NCBI RefSeq assembly: GCF_036195045.1
Contig: NZ_CP108100.1
Location: 3,100,001-3,164,000 of the forward strand
Length of the DNA: 64,000 nt
Source: Streptomyces sp. NBC_00236
GTDB lineage: Bacteria; Actinomycetota; Actinomycetes; Streptomycetales; Streptomycetaceae
Direction: 5' to 3'
The first letter of the stretch is position 1; every line of letters begins with the position of its first letter. The notes under the pieces were generated by a model. The model saw only the letters and a list, made by a program, of their open reading frames with translations. It had not been told where the DNA came from and did no database searches. Made by a program: the position numbers and the translations under genes. Positions 60,114-64,000 of the stretch are shown in pieces.

Positions 60114-61097
60114 ATGTCACCCCGGCTCGACGAACCGCGTACCCACAACGCGACGTCAGCATGTCCTCAGGGACTGACCGAATCAGACTCCCCTGCTGCG
60201 GCCGTCCTGGACGGCACGCGCAACAGCACCACCAGCAGTGGCAGTGACACCAGCAGTACCGAAGACAACCGCAGCACCGAAGGCGTGACCGGTCTCGAAG
60301 GACTTCCCGAGATCCCGCCCTACTCCGAAGTGGGGCCCGTGGATGCCAGGGCCTTGTCGAAGACGCTCTTCGCCCGGCTGGAGTCCCTCGAAGAGGGCAC
60401 GCACGAGTACTCCTACGTGCGCAACACGCTCGTCGAACTGAACCTGGCCCTGGTCAAGTTCGCCGCCTCCCGGTTCCGCTCGCGCAGCGAACCGATGGAG
60501 GACATCATCCAGGTCGGCACCATCGGCCTGATCAAGGCGATCGACCGGTTCGAACTCAGCCGCGGCGTCGAGTTCCCGACCTTCGCGATGCCGACCATCA
60601 TCGGCGAGATCAAGCGCTTCTTCCGCGACACCAGCTGGTCCGTGCGCGTACCGCGCCGCCTGCAGGAGCTGCGACTCGACCTGGCCAAGGCGGGCGACGA
60701 GCTCGCCCAGCAGCTGGACCGCTCGCCCACTGTGGGCGAGCTCGCCGACCGCCTCGGCATCACCCACGACGAGGTCGTCGAGGGGATGGCCGCGAGCAAC
60801 GCGTACACCGCGAGCTCGCTGGACGCCAAGCCCGAGGAGGACGAGAACGAGGGCGCGCTGGCCGACCGGATCGGCTACGAGGACCACGGACTCGAAGGCA
60901 TCGAGTACGTGGAGTCCCTGAAGCCGCTGATCGCCTCGCTGCCGGGCCGCGACCGGACGATCCTCTCGCTCCGGTTCGTCGCCAACATGACGCAGTCGGA
61001 GATCGGCGAGGAGCTCGGCATCTCGCAGATGCATGTGTCGCGGCTGCTCTCCCGCACCCTGGTCAAGCTCCGCAAGGGACTGACCCTGGAGGAATGA
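60114..61097 (+). CDS. SigB/SigF/SigG family RNA polymerase sigma factor
   Basis: 327 residues from ATG 60114 (MSPRLDEPRTHNATSA), chosen for GGAGGAG just upstream; ATG 60072 and 60090 are in-frame alternatives. The first ~90 residues are Ser/Thr-rich and non-conserved. Region 2 contains LALVKFAASRFRSRSEPMEDIIQVGTIGLIKAIDRFE, region 3 begins RVPRRLQELRLDLAK, and region 4 has LSLRFVANMTQSEIGEELGIS with the final helix HVSRLLSRTLVKLRKGL. It belongs to the stress/development group controlled by partner switching. From position it may be the S. coelicolor SigI equivalent. GGGTAA at 60004 hints at self-type promoter use. Confidence 0.93.
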   Translation: MSPRLDEPRTHNATSACPQGLTESDSPAAAVLDGTRNSTTSSGSDTSSTEDNRSTEGVTGLEGLPEIPPYSEVGPVDARALSKTLFARLESLEEGTHEYSYVRNTLVELNLALVKFAASRFRSRSEPMEDIIQVGTIGLIKAIDRFELSRGVEFPTFAMPTIIGEIKRFFRDTSWSVRVPRRLQELRLDLAKAGDELAQQLDRSPTVGELADRLGITHDEVVEGMAASNAYTASSLDAKPEEDENEGALADRIGYEDHGLEGIEYVESLKPLIASLPGRDRTILSLRFVANMTQSEIGEELGISQMHVSRLLSRTLVKLRKGLTLEE

Positions 61098-61142
61098 GCG
61101 AGCACCCCGCAACACGCTTGCGGGACTGCCGACTCGGCTCGA

Positions 61143-61219
61143 CTGCCGGCTCGGCTGCCGGCTCGGCTCGGCTGCCGGCTCGGCTGCCGGCTCGGCTCGG
61201 CTGCCGGCTCGACTGCTGG
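61143..61219. repeat. 29-bp tandem repeat (about 2.6 copies)
   Basis: Identical units at 61143-61171 and 61172-61200, built from ctgccggctcgg words, then a partial, diverged third to ~61219. It lies directly after the sigma factor gene and before its terminator. A small hairpin, CCGCAA/TTGCGG, sits at 61107-61123. Confidence 0.85.
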
Positions 61220-61252
61220 AAGGACCTGCCCCGGCGAGGGGCAGGTCCTTCC
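61218..61252. terminator. Bidirectional terminator between sigma factor and hutI
   Basis: A 15-bp perfect stem (61218-61232 with 61238-61252) and a GGCGA loop, 17 nt before the hutI stop. Confidence 0.92.
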
Positions 61253-61269
61253 GCGTTGTTGACGTCGCT

Positions 61270-62487
61270 TCAGGCCCGGTCGGATCCCTCGACGGCCCCT
61301 CGGCCGCGGTGGGGTGCCACGACCCGCTCGCCGCGCCGCCAGACCTCGTGGACCAGCGGGACGCCCGGCCGGTAGGCGAGGTGGACGTGGCTGGGGGCGT
61401 CGAGGACCACCAGGTCGGCGCGCGCGCCGGGGGCGAGCCGGCCGATGTCGTCGCGACGCAGGGCGGCCGCGCCACCCGCCGTGGCGGACCAGAGCGCCTC
61501 GTCGGGGGTCATGCCCATGTCCCGGACGGCGAGGGCGATGCAGAACGGCACGGACGAGGTGAACGAGGAGCCCGGGTTGCAGTCGGTGGAGAGTGCGACG
61601 GTGGCCCCCGCGTCGAGCAGGCGGCGGGCGTCGGGCCAGGCGGCCCGGGTGGAGAACTCGGCGCCGGGGAGCAGCGTGGCGACGGTCTCCGACTGGGCCA
61701 GGGCGTCGACGTCGGCGTCGGTGAGGTGGGTGCAGTGGTCGGCGGACGCCGCGTCGAGCTCGACGGCGAGCTGGACGCCGGGACCGTGTCCGAGCTGGTT
61801 GGCGTGGACCCGTGGGTGGAGGCCCTTCGCGCGCCCCGCGGTCAGGATCGTCCGGGCCTGGTCGCCGTCGAAGGCGCCCTTCTCGCAGAAGACGTCGATC
61901 CAACGGGCGTACGGGGCGCAGGCGTCGAGCATCGGGCCGGTGACCAGGTCGACGTACCCGGCCGGATCGTCCGCGTAGTCCGGGGAGACGATGTGGGCGC
62001 CGAGGAAGGTGACCTCGTCGGTGTGGCGGGCGGCGATGCGCAGGGCGCGGGCCTCGTCATCGACGGTGAGGCCGTAGCCGGACTTGGTCTCGAACGTCGT
62101 GGTGCCCTGGCGCAGCGCCTCGGCGAGGTAGCGGGCGACGTTGGCGGAGAGCTCCTCGTCGGTCGCGGCCCGGGTGGCGGCGACCGTGGTCCTGATGCCG
62201 CCCGCGCTGTAGGCGCGGCCGGACATCCGGGCGTTGAACTCCTGGGTGCGGTCGCCCGCGAAGACGAGGTGGGAGTGGGAGTCGACGAAGCCCGGGATCA
62301 CGGCCCGGCCGCCCACGTCGACGGCGTTGTCAGTGGCGGGTGCTTTGCTTGATTCACCGGTCCAGACGACCCGGTCGCCCTCGATGACGACGGCCGCGTC
62401 CTGGATCAGTCCGAGGGGGGAACTGTCGCCGAGGGAGGGGTCGTTGGTGACCAGTGCGGAGATGTGGGTGATCGCGGTCGTCGTCAT
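61270..62487 (-). CDS. hutI: Imidazolonepropionase
   Basis: 405 residues from ATG 62487 ([20 protein letters not shown]), with AAGGAGAGC upstream. Amidohydrolase motifs: [17 protein letters not shown] with metal-binding HxH, the loop [41 protein letters not shown], and the catalytic-type Asp in [13 protein letters not shown]. It opens the ring of imidazolone propionate to formiminoglutamate, the third step of histidine degradation. The start is 53 nt past the hutF stop on the same strand, implying one operon. The adjacent hutF shows that the next step is deimination rather than direct formimidoyl hydrolysis. Confidence 0.96.
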   Translation of the reverse strand: MTTTAITHISALVTNDPSLGDSSPLGLIQDAAVVIEGDRVVWTGESSKAPATDNAVDVGGRAVIPGFVDSHSHLVFAGDRTQEFNARMSGRAYSAGGIRTTVAATRAATDEELSANVARYLAEALRQGTTTFETKSGYGLTVDDEARALRIAARHTDEVTFLGAHIVSPDYADDPAGYVDLVTGPMLDACAPYARWIDVFCEKGAFDGDQARTILTAGRAKGLHPRVHANQLGHGPGVQLAVELDAASADHCTHLTDADVDALAQSETVATLLPGAEFSTRAAWPDARRLLDAGATVALSTDCNPGSSFTSSVPFCIALAVRDMGMTPDEALWSATAGGAAALRRDDIGRLAPGARADLVVLDAPSHVHLAYRPGVPLVHEVWRRGERVVAPHRGRGAVEGSDRA

Positions 62488-62540
62488 CGGGGGACTGCTC
62501 TCCTTGCGTGGGGACGGCGGAGTGGCCACCGCCTGGGTGC

Positions 62541-63935
62541 TCAGTGGTGCAGGGCCGCGATGGCTCGCGCGAGCGCTCCGGGGACGTCGTCGACCGACGC
62601 GTGATGTCCGTCGCGGACGAGGTGCCGGCCCGCGACCACGGTGTGGCGCACATCGGCGGCGGAGGCGGCGAATACCGCTGTTTCGGCTGCCAGCCGTGGC
62701 ACCGGCCCCGCTGTTCTGACGGAGTCGAGGGCGACGGTCACGAGGTCGGCGGGGGCACCGGGTTCGAGGACGCCCGCGTCCGGCCTGCCGAGTGCGGCGT
62801 GGCCGTCGGCGGAGGCGGCACGCAGCAGTGCGGCGGCCGTCCAGTGGCCTCGGGTGCGGGTCCGCAGGCGCTCGTTGAGCTCCATCGCTCGGGCCTCTTC
62901 GAAGAGGTCGATCACGGCGTGGCTGTCGCTGCCCAGCGAGAGCGGCGATCCGGCGCGCTGGAGGGCCACGGCCGGGCCGATGCCGTCGGCCAGGTCGCGT
63001 TCGGTGGTCGGGCACATGCAGGTGCCGGTCGCCGTCGAGCCGATGAGCTCGATGTCCTCGCCGGTGAGGTGGGTGTTGTGGACGCCGGTGGTGCGCGGGC
63101 CGAGGACCCCGTGGTCGGCGAGGAGCCGGGTGGGGGTGCGGCCGTGGGCGGCGAGGCAGGCGTCGTTCTCCGCGGTCTGCTCGGAGAGGTGGACGTGCAG
63201 CGGGGCGTGCCGCTCCTCGGCCCACCGGGCGACGGTGGCCAGCTGATCGGCGGGAACGGCCCGCACGGAGTGGACTGCCGCGCCGATCAGGGTGTTGTCG
63301 TCACCCTTGAGGAGACCGGCGCGCTCCGCCCAGGCGTCGGCGGTCGTGTCAGAGAAGCGCAACTGGTGCCGGTCGGGCTGCTGGTACTGGGAGGGCCTGC
63401 GGCCGAATCCGGCGGCGAGATAGGCGGTGTCCAGCAGGGTGATCCGGATTCCGGCCTCGCGGGCGGCCGCGATCAGGGCCTCACCCATCGCGTTCGGGTT
63501 GTCGTACGGGACGCCGCCCGGCGCGTGGTGCAGATAGTGGAATTCGCCGACCGCGGTGATGCCGGCCAGCGCCATCTCGGCGTACACGGCACGGGCCAGG
63601 TCGTAGTACGTGTCGGGGGTGAGCCGGGACGCGACCTGGTACATGGTCTCGCGCCAGGTCCAGAAGGTGCCGGAGCCGACCTGGACGGTGGAGCGCAGGG
63701 CCCGGTGGAAGGCGTGCGAGTGGGCGTTGGCGAGACCGGGCAGCGTGAGCCCGCGCAGCACGGTCGCGCCGGGCGGCGGGGCGCCGACGCCGGTCCGCAC
63801 CCCGGCAATCCGCCCGCCGGACACCTCCAGGACCACGTCCGGCTCGACATGGGTGCCGAGCCAGGCGTGGGAGAGCCAGTACGTCACGGTGACGGGCCTG
63901 CCCGTCGCCTCCGTCACTTCCGTCGTCAGCGGCAC
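62541..63935 (-). CDS. hutF: Formimidoylglutamate deiminase
   Basis: 464 residues, GTG 63935 with GGAAGG upstream. Amidohydrolase of the HutF group: [18 protein letters not shown] (HxH site), [47 protein letters not shown] and [20 protein letters not shown]. It converts N-formimino-L-glutamate to N-formyl-L-glutamate and ammonia. It overlaps the preceding partial gene by ten bases and leads into hutI. Together they cover the later steps of histidine catabolism, which in this genus also uses a purine-degradation-like neighbour. Confidence 0.93.
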   Translation of the reverse strand: MPLTTEVTEATGRPVTVTYWLSHAWLGTHVEPDVVLEVSGGRIAGVRTGVGAPPPGATVLRGLTLPGLANAHSHAFHRALRSTVQVGSGTFWTWRETMYQVASRLTPDTYYDLARAVYAEMALAGITAVGEFHYLHHAPGGVPYDNPNAMGEALIAAAREAGIRITLLDTAYLAAGFGRRPSQYQQPDRHQLRFSDTTADAWAERAGLLKGDDNTLIGAAVHSVRAVPADQLATVARWAEERHAPLHVHLSEQTAENDACLAAHGRTPTRLLADHGVLGPRTTGVHNTHLTGEDIELIGSTATGTCMCPTTERDLADGIGPAVALQRAGSPLSLGSDSHAVIDLFEEARAMELNERLRTRTRGHWTAAALLRAASADGHAALGRPDAGVLEPGAPADLVTVALDSVRTAGPVPRLAAETAVFAASAADVRHTVVAGRHLVRDGHHASVDDVPGALARAIAALHH

Positions 63936-64000
63936 GCGAGACCTTCCAGTACGTCGGCGAGTGCGATCACCCCGGCCACGCAGTCGTCCTCGGCGGCGTA
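63926..64000 (-). CDS. C-terminal end of an amidohydrolase (probable allantoate amidohydrolase), right edge
   Basis: Only the last 24 codons are in the window: the frame reads YAAEDDCVAGVIALADVLEG, then LACR and TGA (63926-63928), overlapping the hutF start by ten bases. The phrase resembles the C-terminus of M20-family allantoate amidohydrolases, which in Streptomyces stand beside hutF and hutI. Identification from so short a piece is tentative; the open frame and overlap are direct observations. Confidence 0.55.
   Translation of the reverse strand, partial: YAAEDDCVAGVIALADVLEGLACR

Noticed and set aside
61094-61375. A short plus-strand open frame after the sigma factor gene
   Set aside because: It translates the 29-bp repeat and runs through the terminator into antisense hutI.

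Overview
The window is chromosomal DNA from a high-GC actinomycete, almost certainly a Streptomyces. Evidence: strong third-position GC bias, frequent GTG starts, GTGA/ATGA stop-start overlaps, and a WhiB protein of the Streptomyces developmental type. Other markers are five LytR-CpsA-Psr (LCP) proteins, an XRE/DUF397 pair, F420 biosynthesis genes and LAxTG/LPxTG sortase substrates. No tRNA, rRNA, CRISPR, phage or transposase sequence was seen. It reads as core chromosome with a few small accessory patches.

Layout. 1-2.5 kb: an edge-truncated SpoIIM-family membrane protein, an RDD protein and a conserved unknown. 2.7-10.7 kb, minus strand: ahcY, a CDF cation transporter, then manA, a SIS-domain isomerase-like protein, a Trm112-like protein, manB and a DUF3499 protein. 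11-17.6 kb: a zincin-like protein without an intact HExxH, a DUF5719 secreted protein, a 1308-residue glycosyltransferase/membrane protein with a Gln/Tyr-rich tail, and whiB. 18-21.2 kb: a cysteine dioxygenase behind a Cys-rich short leader ORF, then fbiA-fbiB for coenzyme F420. 21.4-26 kb: a DNA glycosylase, a mannose-1-phosphate guanylyltransferase-like enzyme, a peptidoglycan amidase and a TIGR03089 protein. 26-36.4 kb: five LCP genes with an interspersed GT2 glycosyltransferase and a thioesterase. 36.4-42.3 kb: a methyltransferase, small unknowns, an enoyl-CoA hydratase, an XRE-DUF397-unknown trio, a truncated winged-helix-like ORF and an AlkD-like protein. 42.3-54 kb: a cis-prenyltransferase, a FadE25-type acyl-CoA dehydrogenase, UDP-glucose dehydrogenase, a VOC protein, purK-purE-dipeptidase, a GtrA protein, a two-component system and a POT peptide transporter. 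54-58.5 kb: four exported surface proteins, two with sortase motifs, behind a tandem hairpin repeat. 58.7-61.1 kb: a partner-switching set (anti-sigma kinase, STAS protein, SigB/SigF-type sigma factor). 61.3-64 kb: hutI, hutF and the tail of an amidohydrolase for histidine/purine catabolism.

How the genes fit together. GDP-mannose supply (manA, manB, guanylyltransferase), UDP-glucuronate supply, prenyl carrier synthesis, GT2 enzymes, GtrA, LCP ligases and the amidase all point to cell-envelope polymers. From memory, gene content and order closely match the Mycobacterium tuberculosis stretch Rv3248c (sahH) to Rv3277 (GtrA), so this appears to be an old actinobacterial envelope/F420 neighbourhood.

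The most notable regulatory signal is the probably leaderless 31-codon ORF at 18086-18181, whose end is dense in cysteine codons and which precedes the cysteine dioxygenase. The most notable protein system is the surface-protein cluster at 54196-58495, whose architecture recalls Firmicute WxL loci.
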